Source: Rhodoferax sp. GW822-FHT02A01
GTDB lineage: Bacteria > Pseudomonadota > Gammaproteobacteria > Burkholderiales > Burkholderiaceae_C
Assembly (NCBI RefSeq): GCF_038784515.1
Contig: NZ_CP152376.1
Span: 5,084,001-5,148,000, forward strand
Reading direction: 5' to 3'
Length of the DNA stretch: 64,000 nucleotides
The notes under the pieces are model-generated. The model had not been told where the DNA came from. It worked only from the letters and a program-made list of their open reading frames with translations, and searched no databases. The position numbers and the translations under genes are program-made. This document shows positions 55,688-64,000 of this stretch, in pieces; within the stretch, counting starts at the first letter, position 1; every line of letters starts with the position of its first letter.

Positions 55688-55999
55688 CGTGAAGACATTT
55701 TGTCAGCACGCTGCAGCAGTGACTAGACCAGCCGCTCGGGCTTTCACAATAATTTACAAGCCGGCCCTCTCGCAGCCACAGATGCGCAGGCCGCAAACGT
55801 GTTTGCAAGCGCTCGTGCCCGCAACGTGCGACAATACGGGCATTGCGGCGCTTCAGTTGCCCGCAATGCCAGCACCTTGCTGGGGGCTCAACAACACATT
55901 GCGCCCCACCTTTTGAATCCATCTGCCTTTGACTGACCGCTTGGCTTTTCGCCAGTGGAACGGCCGGTACCCTGCGCCTGGAAAGGCGCCAAAAAACCA
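55688..55999 (+). promoter_or_regulatory. 312-bp divergent region with structured rhlE leader
   Basis: No gene is seen here. Two hairpins can form on the rhlE side. The first is GGCATTGCGG (55839-55848) with CCGCAATGCC (55861-55870), a perfect ten-pair stem over a 12-base loop. The second is GCGCCT-GGAA-AGGCGC (55974-55989), a six-pair stem closed by a GGAA (GNRA) tetraloop, ending 10 nt before the ATG. The only Shine-Dalgarno-like AGG before rhlE lies inside the second stem. Promoter hexamers were not convincingly identified. Confidence 0.5.
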
Positions 56000-57724
56000 A
56001 TGAACTTTGAAGAACTGAATCTGGCTGCGGCCATTCTGAAGGCCGTACGCGAAGAGGGCTATGAAACCCCCACCGCCATTCAGGCACAAGCCATCCCCCT
56101 GGTCCTGGCCGGCCACGACTTGCTGGGCGGCGCCCAGACCGGCACCGGCAAGACCGCAGCATTTACCCTGCCCATGCTGCACCGCCTGACCATGAGCCGC
56201 AGCGCCCAGAACAAATTCGGCGGCACCGGCATCCGTGCCTTGGTGCTGACTCCCACACGTGAACTGGCGGCCCAAGTGGAAGAGTCGGTCCGCACCTACG
56301 GCAAATACCTGCAACTCACCAGCACCGTCATCTTCGGCGGCGTGGGCATGAACCCGCAAATCAGCAAGCTGAAAAAAGGCGTGGACATCCTGGTGGCCAC
56401 TCCCGGCCGCCTGCTGGACCTGCAACAACAAGGCATGCTGGACCTGGGTCAGGTGCAGATGCTGGTGCTGGACGAGGCCGACCGCATGCTGGACATGGGC
56501 TTCATCCATGACGTCAAGAAGGTGCTGGCCCTGGTTCCCAAGGAAAAGCAAAGCCTGCTGTTCTCGGCCACCTTCAGCGACGAGATCCGCGACCTAGCCA
56601 ACAACCTGCTCAAGAATCCGCAGAGCGTGCAGGTCACACCGCGCAACACCACCGTGCAGCGCATCACCCAGGTGATCCACCCCGTGGGTCGCGGCAAGAA
56701 GAAAGCTTTGCTGGCCCACATCATCAACCAGAACAACTGGAGCCAGGTGCTGGTGTTCACCCGCACCAAGTTCGGCGCCAACAACGTGGCCGAGTTCCTG
56801 GAGAAGAACGGCATCACCGCCATGGCCCTGCACGGCAACAAGAGCCAGGCCGCCCGTACCCAGGCTTTGTCGGGCTTCAAGACCGGTGCCGTGCGCGCCC
56901 TGGTCGCTACCGACATTGCAGCCCGTGGCATCGACATCGACGACCTGCCCCACGTGGTCAATTACGAGATCCCCAACGTCAGCGAAGACTATGTGCACCG
57001 TATTGGCCGCACTGGCCGCGCTGGCGCCGATGGTGCCGCCGTCAATCTGGTGTGTCTGGACGAAGAAGGCTTCATGCAGGACATCGAGCGCTTCACCAAG
57101 CAGAACATTGAAGTCAAGGTCGTTGAAGGCTTTGCGCCCGAACCCGGTGAAAAGGCCGAACCCATTGCCATGGGACGCCAGACCATCTGGGGCGGTGCCG
57201 GCAAGCCGCCCAGCCGCGACGTCATGCAGGCGGCCGCCAAGGCAGCCCGCACCGAAATGCTGCAACGCGTGCGCGAAAACAAGGGCGCCGCTGGCGCTGG
57301 CAATGGTGGCGGACGAGGCAACGGCGGCGGCCAAGGTGCCAGCCGGGGTCGTAGTGGTGGCAATGGCGCAGGCCAAGGTGCACCGCGCGGCGATCGCAAC
57401 GACCGCAATGGTGAATTCCAACCCCCTCGCCCACAAGGCCAACGCCCGGCACACGCCCAAGGCCGTGGTGGTCGCCCAGGCGGCGCAGCACCCCAGCCCG
57501 CAGGCTTTGCCAATGAACCACGTGAACCACGTGTACCCGGCGGCCAGCCTGATCCCATGCGCACCAGCGTGGACATGATGGCCGAGCGCGGTGCCCGACG
57601 CAGCTATGGCGGTGGCAACCGCAATGGCGGCGGCGGTGGATATGCTGGTGGACGCAGTGACAGCTTCGGTCGCCCCAGCAATGGTCCGCGCGGCCCGCGC
57701 GGTCCGGGTTCGTCCAACCGCTAA
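56000..57724 (+). CDS. rhlE: DEAD-box RNA helicase RhlE
   Basis: ATP-dependent RNA helicase used in ribosome maturation, RNA decay and cold adaptation. The 574-residue product has the Q motif region [11 protein letters not shown], motif I AQTGTGKT, Ia PTRELA, DEAD, SAT, and motif [12 protein letters not shown]. After about residue 440 comes a long Gly/Arg/Asn/Gln-rich tail with RGG-like repeats ([15 protein letters not shown]), likely disordered and RNA-binding. The start MNFEELNL at 56000 is family-typical. The leader hairpins suggest translational control. It is followed after 81 nt by an HDOD gene on the same strand. Confidence 0.94.
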   Translation: MNFEELNLAAAILKAVREEGYETPTAIQAQAIPLVLAGHDLLGGAQTGTGKTAAFTLPMLHRLTMSRSAQNKFGGTGIRALVLTPTRELAAQVEESVRTYGKYLQLTSTVIFGGVGMNPQISKLKKGVDILVATPGRLLDLQQQGMLDLGQVQMLVLDEADRMLDMGFIHDVKKVLALVPKEKQSLLFSATFSDEIRDLANNLLKNPQSVQVTPRNTTVQRITQVIHPVGRGKKKALLAHIINQNNWSQVLVFTRTKFGANNVAEFLEKNGITAMALHGNKSQAARTQALSGFKTGAVRALVATDIAARGIDIDDLPHVVNYEIPNVSEDYVHRIGRTGRAGADGAAVNLVCLDEEGFMQDIERFTKQNIEVKVVEGFAPEPGEKAEPIAMGRQTIWGGAGKPPSRDVMQAAAKAARTEMLQRVRENKGAAGAGNGGGRGNGGGQGASRGRSGGNGAGQGAPRGDRNDRNGEFQPPRPQGQRPAHAQGRGGRPGGAAPQPAGFANEPREPRVPGGQPDPMRTSVDMMAERGARRSYGGGNRNGGGGGYAGGRSDSFGRPSNGPRGPRGPGSSNR

Positions 57725-57805
57725 AAAGCAAGCTGCCAAAAATAGTCCAAAATCGGTTCCCATAAACGGCGCGATTTGCGCCTCAGGCCTAGGGAGCCGA
57801 TTGAC

Positions 57806-58951
57806 GTGACATATATAACTTTGGCGTTGGCCGTGCTGGCCGCCGTGGGGATTGTTTTTCTGCTCAAGAAAGGCGGATCCGCGCCCAAGGCGTCTGTACG
57901 GCATCCGGTGAGCGGGCCGGCAACGCCGCCGCCCATGCCGACTGCCAAAGTGCCCGCTGCGGCCCAGCCTGCCATGCGCAGCATCGTCCGCGTCGCCAAT
58001 CCACACATCGAAGCCATGCTCAAGGGCTTTGAGTTCACCCGCAGCGCCGACCTTTCCGAGGAAGAGGCCCAAGCGGTGGTGGACATGCTGGTGCGCATAC
58101 CGCGGCCGCCGAGCGCGTTGCACAAGCTGGTTTCACCAGAGTTCCTGGCTTCGGCCAACACCTCGGAACTGAGCGAGATCGTGATGGCCGAGCCGCAGAT
58201 CGCCGCCAAGGTCCTGGTGGTGGTGAACTCCCCCTTCTACGGTCTGAAGTCGCCCTTGAGCAGTATTGGCCAAGCGGTGACCTTCATGGGCATGAACACG
58301 GTGCGCAGCATCTGCCTTCAGTACATGCTCGATGAGTCCTTCCAATCCGAGGACCCTGAAGTCAAGAAGATCTTCGATGGGCTCTGGAACGCCAGTGCCT
58401 TTGCCAGCGAGCTCTGCTACAAGTTGGCGCAACTGCTGCAATTGCCCGAACCCGGTACCCTGGTAACCCAGGTCGTTCTGTCCTTTCTGGGCCATGTGGC
58501 CAGCCACTCCCTGCTGCCCAAGAGTCTGGTCATGCCCATGATGGCCAAGGGCATGCTGGAGCGCGCCCGCGTGGAGCAGCGTGAACTGGGGCTCAGTGCG
58601 GCCGAAATCGGCAGCCTGCTGATGCGCGAATGGGAGCTGCCCGACAGCATCGTGAACAATGTGCGTGACATTGATTCCGTGCTGGTCACACCCTGCGACA
58701 GCACCCAGCTGCAGCGCAGCACCCGCATGGCGTTTTGCTACGTGTGCGCAAGGCTGGGCGAACGCTTGGCTTACGGCGAGATCAAGGACCTGTCGACGTT
58801 CGATCTATCACAGGAGCACAGCGTGGAGTTTTTCCATGTGCACTCTTACCTGAGCCTGCCCACTCTGACGCGTCTCAATGAGTTCCTGCATATGCCGGAG
58901 GTAGTCGCTTCCATTAACGCCATGGTTTTCAACATGCAATTGCGCAAGTGA
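57806..58951 (+). CDS. Membrane-anchored HDOD-domain protein
   Basis: 381-residue protein with one N-terminal TM helix (about residues 3-22, ITLALAVLAAVGIVFLL) and a cytoplasmic HDOD domain at about 95-300. AEPQIAAKVLVVVNSPFYG, AVTFMGMNTVRSICLQ and VVLSFLGHVASHSLL are the recognised HDOD blocks. The catalytic HD dyad of HD-GYP enzymes is absent, as usual for HDOD, so it is a signalling scaffold, not a hydrolase. GTG at 57806 is chosen because AGGGAG lies 9 bases upstream; a TTG at 57776 is the alternative. Its output is unknown. Confidence 0.87.
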   Translation: MTYITLALAVLAAVGIVFLLKKGGSAPKASVRHPVSGPATPPPMPTAKVPAAAQPAMRSIVRVANPHIEAMLKGFEFTRSADLSEEEAQAVVDMLVRIPRPPSALHKLVSPEFLASANTSELSEIVMAEPQIAAKVLVVVNSPFYGLKSPLSSIGQAVTFMGMNTVRSICLQYMLDESFQSEDPEVKKIFDGLWNASAFASELCYKLAQLLQLPEPGTLVTQVVLSFLGHVASHSLLPKSLVMPMMAKGMLERARVEQRELGLSAAEIGSLLMREWELPDSIVNNVRDIDSVLVTPCDSTQLQRSTRMAFCYVCARLGERLAYGEIKDLSTFDLSQEHSVEFFHVHSYLSLPTLTRLNEFLHMPEVVASINAMVFNMQLRK

Positions 58952-58978
58952 GACGCCCTCTGGCATGCCCGTGAGCGG

Positions 58979-59362
58979 CTAGCCCCTGACGAACAGAGTC
59001 TGCAAGGGCTCAGCGCCAACTTGCCGGCTCCAGTGTCCGTGTACCGTCGGGTCGAATACAGCACCCTCGGGCAACACGTCTGCCGAATAGAAATGCTCAC
59101 CCGGCTTGAAGATGCGAGACTCTCCGCCCTGGATACCAATTTCCATCTGACCGGCCAGGATGAAAACCCATTGGGGTGCTCCGGTGCAATGGAAGGAGCT
59201 GCGAAACCCCACCGGACTCACACGCAGCTGAAAGCCGCCGGAAGCAAACACTTCGGTCAACATGGACTGCGGGTTGCCTTGCGTATAAGGTATGCGGTCC
59301 TCGCGAAAACGGGCACGTCCATCGACGTCGGTAAACAAAACAACTTGGGTGAAATAGGTCAT
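58979..59362 (-). CDS. Cupin-domain protein
   Basis: 127-residue single-domain cupin. The two cupin motifs are recognisable only loosely: [21 protein letters not shown] corresponds to motif 1 with one His, and [17 protein letters not shown] to the PGD-type loop before motif 2. Several usual metal ligands are missing or shifted, so an enzyme activity is uncertain. It is convergent with the HDOD gene and divergent from gloA (88 bp). Confidence 0.8.
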   Translation of the reverse strand: MTYFTQVVLFTDVDGRARFREDRIPYTQGNPQSMLTEVFASGGFQLRVSPVGFRSSFHCTGAPQWVFILAGQMEIGIQGGESRIFKPGEHFYSADVLPEGAVFDPTVHGHWSRQVGAEPLQTLFVRG

Positions 59363-59450
59363 CGCGTACTCTCAAGAATGGACTGGTCTGGCGTCCGACA
59401 TTCTGCCGCACGGCATGCGCAGGGCAATGAATTGCGCCACAATCTGCGGC

Positions 59451-59843
59451 ATGCAATTCCTACACACCATGCTGCGCGTTGGCAATCTTCAACGCTCCAT
59501 CGACTTCTATACCCAAGTGCTGGGCATGAAACTGCTGCGGACTTCGGAGAATCCCGAATACAAGTACACCCTGGCGTTTCTGGGCTTTGAGGCAAACCCG
59601 GCACAAGCTGAAATCGAACTCACCTACAACTGGGGCGTGGAACAGTACGAGATGGGCACCGCCTACGGTCACATTGCGCTGGGCGTAGAGGACGCCTATG
59701 CGTCCTGCGAAAAGATCAAGGCTGCCGGTGGCAATGTGACGCGTGAAGCCGGGCCAGTCAAGGGTGGCACGACGGTAATCGCATTTGTCACAGACCCGGA
59801 CGGATACAAGATCGAGTTGATTCAACTGAACTCGAGGAAGTAG
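59451..59843 (+). CDS. gloA: Lactoylglutathione lyase (glyoxalase I)
   Basis: Converts the hemithioacetal of methylglyoxal and glutathione to S-lactoylglutathione. The 130-residue protein keeps all four metal ligands at the same numbers as the E. coli enzyme: His5, Glu56, His74 and Glu122. [19 protein letters not shown] and YGHIALGV are diagnostic. The ATG at 59451 is fixed by this alignment ([10 protein letters not shown]). Nickel dependence is expected from the short-loop class. It uses glutathione, so it depends on gshA earlier in the window. It converges on the hemerythrin gene. Confidence 0.95.
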   Translation: MQFLHTMLRVGNLQRSIDFYTQVLGMKLLRTSENPEYKYTLAFLGFEANPAQAEIELTYNWGVEQYEMGTAYGHIALGVEDAYASCEKIKAAGGNVTREAGPVKGGTTVIAFVTDPDGYKIELIQLNSRK

Positions 59844-59859
59844 CTGCGACGCCCGGCGC

Positions 59860-60312
59860 TCAAGGTTCGCCACCCTGCAAGAGGAACTTTTCGTAAAGGT
59901 CCTCGCCAATAGGTCTTTGCAATGACGACTTCACGTAGGTGGCGATTTGCAGGTCTTCATTGATCACGTGCTTGGAAAACCATTCGTGGAGCTCATACAG
60001 AACGTCTTCCGGGAACTCGACGCCATGTTGAATTCTTGACAACTGCACCTGGATCTCGATCAGCAGTTCCGTGTGGATTCTTGCGTGCTTCTCCACATCG
60101 GGATAGCCGATCTCGTGCATGAGGTTTTGCTCGCTGATGAAGTGGAATTCGGTGAATTTTTTCACCTCCAGCAGCACCCGACGGACGGTGCGTTGCGGTT
60201 GTCCCGTCTTGATGGCGATATCCAGCTTTCGACACAGCAACATCAACATGCGGTGCTGCGTGTCTATCAGGGCGTTTCCCAGCGCAAGCTCTTCCTTCCA
60301 TTGGATAAACAT
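59860..60312 (-). CDS. Bacteriohemerythrin (first of adjacent pair)
   Basis: 150-residue di-iron oxygen-binding protein with the complete ligand set: His in IDTQHRML, His and Glu in FHFISEQNLM, two His in VEKHARIHTEL, and His and Asp in KHVINEDL. Opening FIQWKEELALGN is the standard bacteriohemerythrin N-terminus. The ATG at 60312 is preferred to a TTG one codon earlier; AAAGGG precedes it. It lies 51 nt downstream of a second bacteriohemerythrin on the same strand, so the two are probably co-transcribed. Roles considered for this family include oxygen delivery, protection of oxygen-labile enzymes and chemosensing. Confidence 0.92.
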   Translation of the reverse strand: MFIQWKEELALGNALIDTQHRMLMLLCRKLDIAIKTGQPQRTVRRVLLEVKKFTEFHFISEQNLMHEIGYPDVEKHARIHTELLIEIQVQLSRIQHGVEFPEDVLYELHEWFSKHVINEDLQIATYVKSSLQRPIGEDLYEKFLLQGGEP

Positions 60313-60363
60313 CAAGCCCTTTCGTTGTTCATTCTTGGTGCGGTCAGTGACGCGACTGCCAAT

Positions 60364-60768
60364 TCAGCTCAATTCGCCTCGCATGGTCTCCTGGGTTTCC
60401 ATATAGTCGGCAAGCTTTGAATCGTCGGCCGGAATATGTTCCAGGGCCCAGTGCCTGATGAACTCCTCCAGCGCTTTCTTGTCCAGAGAATCGTTCAGGA
60501 TTTGCTCCTTCACTTCCTGCAAGCGGTGGGTCAGCACCTGATGCGAGCGCACATGCTGCGCATATCCGGGGAAGTTCACGGCCCGCATCAGCGACTCTTC
60601 GTACACGAAATGGCTTTGCGTATATTCAAATAGGCTTTCCGCACAATGCAACTGCTCTTCCTTTGAACTGGCTCCCAAAAAGCGGTTGGCGATCCTGAAA
60701 AGTTGCCGATGCTGGTGGTCAATCTGCTGATTGCCAATGTTGAATGTGTCATTCCAGTGGATTGTCAT
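60364..60768 (-). CDS. Bacteriohemerythrin (second of adjacent pair)
   Basis: 134-residue hemerythrin starting MTIHWNDTFNIGNQQIDHQH. Ligands are His in IDHQHRQLF, His and Glu in SHFVYEESLM, two His in QHVRSHQVL, and His and Asp in EHIPADDSKL, all intact. The ATG at 60768 follows AGGAGCAGTC. It shares the fold but little sequence with its neighbour at 59860, so this is an old duplication or two acquisitions. No FNR-like box was found upstream, unlike the hemerythrin at 32792. Confidence 0.92.
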   Translation of the reverse strand: MTIHWNDTFNIGNQQIDHQHRQLFRIANRFLGASSKEEQLHCAESLFEYTQSHFVYEESLMRAVNFPGYAQHVRSHQVLTHRLQEVKEQILNDSLDKKALEEFIRHWALEHIPADDSKLADYMETQETMRGELS

Positions 60769-60870
60769 GACTGCTCCTGATTCGAATGATTCATCACACT
60801 CTACGACATTTGGATGGCAATGACACTTGTTTGACGCCCGGGCGATGAGCCTCAGCTCCTTCTTCAACGG

Positions 60871-60892
60871 AAAAGGGGCCGCAGCCCCTTTT
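60871..60892 (-). terminator. Terminator after eda
   Basis: AAAAGGGGC-CGCA-GCCCCTTTT palindrome, nine base pairs with a four-base loop and a short T-run on the minus strand, 27 nt past the eda stop. It fits the end of the edd-eda transcript. Confidence 0.75.
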
Positions 60893-60918
60893 GAATGGAT
60901 AGGTGCAGACAGAACCGC

Positions 60919-61560
60919 CTACTTGCGCAGGCTTTGCGTGTCCTTGGCCAGTTGGGTAATGCGCGCCCACTCGCCCTTTTGTACGGCATCGGCCGGCACC
61001 AGCCAGGAGCCGCCCACGCAGACCACATTCGGCAGAGCCAGGAATTCGGGGGCGTTCTGCAGCGTCACACCGCCGGTTGGGCAGAAGCGCACATCAAAGA
61101 ATGGGCCGCTCCAGGCCTTGAGCATGGCAGGTCCACCAGCTTGCATGGCGGGGAAGAACTTGAGTTCGGTAAAACCGTCTTCCTGCGCCATCATGATTTC
61201 GCCGCCAGTCGCCACTCCGGGCAGCAGGGACAAACCGGCGTCGCGACAGGCCTGACCCACAGTGGAGGTGTAGCCGGGGCTGACGGCAAAGCGCGCGCCA
61301 GCAGCCGCGGCGGCCTGCGCATCGGCCTTGGAACGCACGGTTCCGGCACCCACCACGGCCTCGGGCACATCTCTGGCAATGGCTTCGATACAGGCCAGCG
61401 CCTGCGGCGTGCGCAGCGTCACTTCCAGCATGCGGATGCCACCGGCCACCAGGGCGCGGGCCATGGGAACGGCGTGCGCCACGTCGTTGAGGACGATGAC
61501 CGGGATCACCGGTGCATCGGTCATCACTTGCAGGGCAGAAAATTTCTCGGAAGTGCTCAT
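60919..61560 (-). CDS. eda: 2-dehydro-3-deoxyphosphogluconate (KDPG) aldolase
   Basis: Second Entner-Doudoroff enzyme; it splits KDPG into pyruvate and glyceraldehyde 3-phosphate. The 213-residue TIM-barrel class I aldolase has the Glu in RMLEVTLRT and the Schiff-base Lys in ELKFFPA, with GVATGGEIM and CPTGGV phosphate-binding segments. The ATG at 61560 gives MSTSEKFSALQVM. It lies 31 nt after edd and ends in a good terminator. Regulation is expected to be through the HexR-like operator before edd. Confidence 0.95.
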   Translation of the reverse strand: MSTSEKFSALQVMTDAPVIPVIVLNDVAHAVPMARALVAGGIRMLEVTLRTPQALACIEAIARDVPEAVVGAGTVRSKADAQAAAAAGARFAVSPGYTSTVGQACRDAGLSLLPGVATGGEIMMAQEDGFTELKFFPAMQAGGPAMLKAWSGPFFDVRFCPTGGVTLQNAPEFLALPNVVCVGGSWLVPADAVQKGEWARITQLAKDTQSLRK

Positions 61561-61591
61561 CTCGATTCCTTGGTCAAAAAAGTTCGGTGCA

Positions 61592-63433
61592 TCAGAACCA
61601 GGTGCAGGCACCCTGCTCCGCTGCCAGCGCGTTGCGGCGCATATTGGCAAACAGTTCGCGGCCCATACCCACACCATTGGCTGCACGCAGCGCTTCGGGC
61701 ATGGCAGCCAGGGGACGGGCTTCCCATTCGGCCGGGTCCACCAGGGCCTGAACCATCTCTGCATTGGCATCAAGGCGAATCACATCGCCATCGCGCACCT
61801 TGGCCAAAGGACCGCCAGCTGCTGCTTCGGGCGACATATGGATGGCTGCAGGTACCTTGCCAGAGGCGCCGCTCATGCGCCCATCCGTTACCAGCGCCAC
61901 CCGGAAACCCTTGCCCTGCAACACAGCCAACGGTGGCGTGAGCTTGTGCAATTCCGGCATGCCATTGGCCTGGGGTCCTTGCCAGCGCACCACGCACACC
62001 ACATCGCGGTCCAGCTCGCCCGCCTTGAAGGCTACGTGCAAGGCTTCCTGTGAGTCGAATACCCGACACGGCGCTTCGATAACGTGGCGATCTTCCGGCA
62101 CCGCCGAAATCTTGATCACGCTACGACCCAGATTGCCCTGCAGCAGCTTGAGTCCGCCGCTGGTGCTGAAAGGTTGAGATGCGGGACGCACCACGCTCTC
62201 GTCCTTGCTGGCACCGGCTTCGGTCCATTGCAACTTGCCCTGCGCATCGGCCGCAGGAATGGATGCGAATTCGCGCAAGCCACCGCTGCGCACGGTGAGC
62301 ACGTCGGCATGCATGAAGCCCGCGTCCAGCAGCTGGCCGATCACGAATCCAGGGCCGCCTGCGGCCTGGAACTGGTTCACATCGGCACTGCCATTGGGAT
62401 ACACGCGGCTGAGCAAAGGCACCACATCGGACAGCGCAGAAAAGTCGTTCCAGTCAATGATGATGCCGGCCGAACGGGCCACGGCCACCCAGTGGATCAG
62501 GTGGTTGGTGGAGCCGCCGGTGGCCAGCAAGGCCACCATGGCGTTGACGATGCAGCGCTCGTCCACCAGCTTGCCAATGGGCGCGAAGCGCTTGGCCTTG
62601 GTGATGGAAAGTACGGTGCGCACGGCCTCGCGGGTCAGCTCTTCGCGCACCGCATTGCCGGGGTTGATGAAGGCCGTGCCCGGCACGTGCAGGCCCATGG
62701 CTTCGAGCAGCATCTGGTTGCTATTGGCCGTGCCATAGAAGGTGCAGGTGCCGGGGCCATGGTAGGCGGCGGATTCCGCCGCCAGCAACTCCTCGCGGCC
62801 CACCAGACCCTGTGCTGCCTTTTCACGCACCTTGGATTTTTCATTGTTGGACAGGCCCGATGTCATCGGCCCGGCAGGGATGAACACGGTCGGCAGGTGA
62901 CCGAAGTGCAAGGCGCCAATCAGCAGGCCTGGCACGATCTTGTCGCACACACCCAGCATGAGGGCCGCATCAAACACATCGTGGCTGAGCGCAATGGCGG
63001 TGGCCATGCCAATGGTGTCGCGGCTGAAGAGGCTGAGCTCCATGCCTTCAAAGCCCTGTGTCACGCCGTCGCACATGGCGGGCACGCCACCCGCCACCTG
63101 AGCGGTGGCGCCCAGGTGGCGGGCTTCGGTCTTGATGATGTCGGGATAGTGCTGCAGCGGTGCGTGGGCGGAAAGCAAGTCGTTGTAGGCGGTGACGATG
63201 CCGATGTTGGGAGCCTTTTCTGCCACCACCTTGAACTTGTCGTTGCCGGGCAAGGCAGCGAAGGCATGCGCCACATTGGCGCAACCCATGCGCTCGGCGC
63301 CGGGCTTGCGCTGGATGGCCGTGTCCACTTGCGCGAGGTAGGCACCGCGCGTCGGTGCACTGCGCTCCTGGATGCGGCGGGTCACCGCTTCAACGACGGG
63401 GTGGAGTGCGGGTGCGGAGTTGGATGTGGCCAT
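61592..63433 (-). CDS. edd: Phosphogluconate dehydratase
   Basis: First Entner-Doudoroff enzyme; it dehydrates 6-phosphogluconate to KDPG using a 4Fe-4S cluster. The 613-residue product has IlvD/Edd signatures: [47 protein letters not shown], and [13 protein letters not shown] near the C-terminus. Cys residues in the three motifs probably hold the cluster. ATG 63433 ([17 protein letters not shown]) fits Edd. A HexR-like palindrome lies 20-35 nt upstream. The divergent neighbour is a DegP-type protease. Confidence 0.96.
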   Translation of the reverse strand: MATSNSAPALHPVVEAVTRRIQERSAPTRGAYLAQVDTAIQRKPGAERMGCANVAHAFAALPGNDKFKVVAEKAPNIGIVTAYNDLLSAHAPLQHYPDIIKTEARHLGATAQVAGGVPAMCDGVTQGFEGMELSLFSRDTIGMATAIALSHDVFDAALMLGVCDKIVPGLLIGALHFGHLPTVFIPAGPMTSGLSNNEKSKVREKAAQGLVGREELLAAESAAYHGPGTCTFYGTANSNQMLLEAMGLHVPGTAFINPGNAVREELTREAVRTVLSITKAKRFAPIGKLVDERCIVNAMVALLATGGSTNHLIHWVAVARSAGIIIDWNDFSALSDVVPLLSRVYPNGSADVNQFQAAGGPGFVIGQLLDAGFMHADVLTVRSGGLREFASIPAADAQGKLQWTEAGASKDESVVRPASQPFSTSGGLKLLQGNLGRSVIKISAVPEDRHVIEAPCRVFDSQEALHVAFKAGELDRDVVCVVRWQGPQANGMPELHKLTPPLAVLQGKGFRVALVTDGRMSGASGKVPAAIHMSPEAAAGGPLAKVRDGDVIRLDANAEMVQALVDPAEWEARPLAAMPEALRAANGVGMGRELFANMRRNALAAEQGACTWF

Positions 63434-63452
63434 GGCGGGTTTTCCGGAAAGG

Positions 63453-63468
63453 TTGTAACTAAATTACA
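63453..63468 (-). promoter_or_regulatory. HexR-like operator upstream of edd-eda
   Basis: TTGTAACTAAATTACA. The inner TGTAACTAAATTACA is a near-perfect palindrome that matches the known proteobacterial HexR (RpiR-family) site TGTAATTAAATTACA with one change. It begins 20 nt upstream of the edd ATG and overlaps a -10-like TAATTT on the minus strand, the position expected for repression relieved by KDPG. The hexR gene itself is not in the window. An inverted repeat TGGTAACT (63476-63483) / AGTTACCA (63511-63518) further upstream is unexplained. Confidence 0.75.
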
Positions 63469-63532
63469 TGATGGATGGTAACTTGGAAATCCCTGCTTGG
63501 GAATGCCTGGAGTTACCAGCGGGGTACAGAAC

Positions 63533-63567
63533 CGTGGGCTCCAGCGGGCCCACGTCCTCGCTTTTTC
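63533..63567 (+). terminator. Terminator-like hairpin in the degP leader region
   Basis: CGTGGGC (63533-63539) pairs with GCCCACG (63548-63554) over an eight-base loop, then a CTTTTT run on the plus strand. No plus-strand gene ends here, so it may be a leader attenuator for the protease gene or a transcription insulator between the divergent genes. A further repeat AAACTTTG / CAAAGTTT (63575-63582 / 63595-63602) follows. Confidence 0.4.
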
Positions 63568-63686
63568 GTTCACAAAACTTTGCAAAACCCTTGCCAAAGT
63601 TTGACGCATTGGCGGCATCTTCAACCGTTGCAAAAACTGAGGCCAGACCCTATCTGATCCGTGTTTTTGGCAAAGGAGCATCCACC

Positions 63687-64000
63687 ATGGAAAGATCACG
63701 CACATATCCCTTGTTCCGCATGACCATTGCCGCCCTGCTGGTCGCCACGTCCTTCATAGGCGGTTACGCCTATTCGCAGCGCAGTACCGCCACGGCAACA
63801 GTTGCCGCCCCAACTGAGCAGAGCGTTGCGGCAGGCACGCCAACCACGCGTTACGCCATCGGCGCCGACTTTGCCGACCTGGCCGCACAGCAGGGTCCGG
63901 CCGTGGTGAACATCAGCGTGTCCGGCAAGGTAAAGACCCGCTTTTCCGGCTGGCAGCGCGGCATTCCCGACGGCGACCCCAATGACCCCTTTGCCGAGCT
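63687..64000 (+). CDS. DegP/HtrA-family serine protease Do, N-terminal fragment (runs off window)
   Basis: Periplasmic chaperone-protease; only the first 104 codons are visible. The N-terminus has a signal anchor (FRMTIAALLVATSFIGGY), then an Ala/Thr-rich linker. DFADLAAQQGPAVVNISVSG and DPNDPFAE follow, the conserved opening of the Do protease domain. The catalytic His-Asp-Ser triad and PDZ domains lie beyond position 64000. AAAGGAG precedes the ATG with good spacing. It diverges from edd. Members are often under envelope-stress sigma control, but I do not see a convincing sigma-E promoter here. Confidence 0.88.
   Translation, partial: MERSRTYPLFRMTIAALLVATSFIGGYAYSQRSTATATVAAPTEQSVAAGTPTTRYAIGADFADLAAQQGPAVVNISVSGKVKTRFSGWQRGIPDGDPNDPFAE

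Noticed and set aside
63576..63604. Sigma-E promoter for the DegP-type gene (AACTT ... GTTTGA)
   Set aside because: The spacer is 18 bp, longer than the usual 15-17, and the -35 lacks GGA. The elements are also explained by an inverted repeat.

Overview
The window is 64 kb of dense, GC-rich (about 60 percent by eye) chromosome from a betaproteobacterium, most probably a member of the Comamonadaceae (Rhodoferax/Curvibacter-like). This rests on the gene set: a general amino-acid aapJQMP transporter, tctAB genes without tctC, paired DUF1631 genes, chemoreceptors ending in a WETF pentapeptide, an RpfE-like gene before recJ, and an Entner-Doudoroff edd-eda operon with a HexR-like operator. I see no tRNA, rRNA, insertion sequence, prophage or CRISPR array. 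It reads as core and semi-core genome, not as an island.

Layout. 1-7.9 kb: a truncated universal stress protein with an FNR-type box, a SRAP DNA-repair protein next to the RbgA/YlqF ribosome GTPase, gshA, a membrane protein with a degenerate GGDEF domain, an SDR, a Nudix hydrolase and an NlpC/P60 lipoprotein. 8-13 kb: a large dCACHE-GAF-HD-GYP protein, then two SDR genes behind an array of TGTGATCACA-like palindromes. 13-20.4 kb: a long minus-strand run in the order lolC, lolD, tatD, spermidine-synthase-like, GspE/PilB-type ATPase, tctB, tctA. 20.5-23.2 kb: an RpfE-like gene and recJ. 23.3-27.9 kb: two chemoreceptor genes flanking a periplasmic binding protein. Their signalling halves are almost identical at DNA level over 1,038 bp. 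27.9-35.1 kb: GNAT, U32 peptidase/tRNA hydroxylation protein, SDR, thiolase, a 2OG-Fe oxygenase, an FNR-boxed hemerythrin with a YitT protein, and a serine hydrolase. 35.3-42.9 kb: aapJQMP, a flavin reductase and a NitT/TauT-type ABC importer. 43-55.7 kb: five minus-strand genes made up of a DUF1631 protein, the translation throttle EttA, a second DUF1631 protein, a 1,939-residue hybrid kinase with six PAS domains, and a single-domain receiver. 55.7-64 kb: rhlE with a structured leader, an HDOD protein, a cupin, gloA, two bacteriohemerythrins, eda-edd, and the start of a DegP-type protease.

Themes. Signal transduction is heavily represented (HD-GYP, degenerate GGDEF, two chemoreceptors, HDOD, hybrid kinase and receiver). 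So is oxygen and redox biology (three hemerythrins, two FNR-like boxes, gshA, gloA). The best candidates for something under-described are the DUF1631-EttA-DUF1631-kinase-receiver locus, the three-site operator array before the SDR pair, and the hairpins in the rhlE leader. Starts were moved inside longer open frames wherever family alignment, a ribosome binding site or a 4-nt stop/start overlap favoured it.
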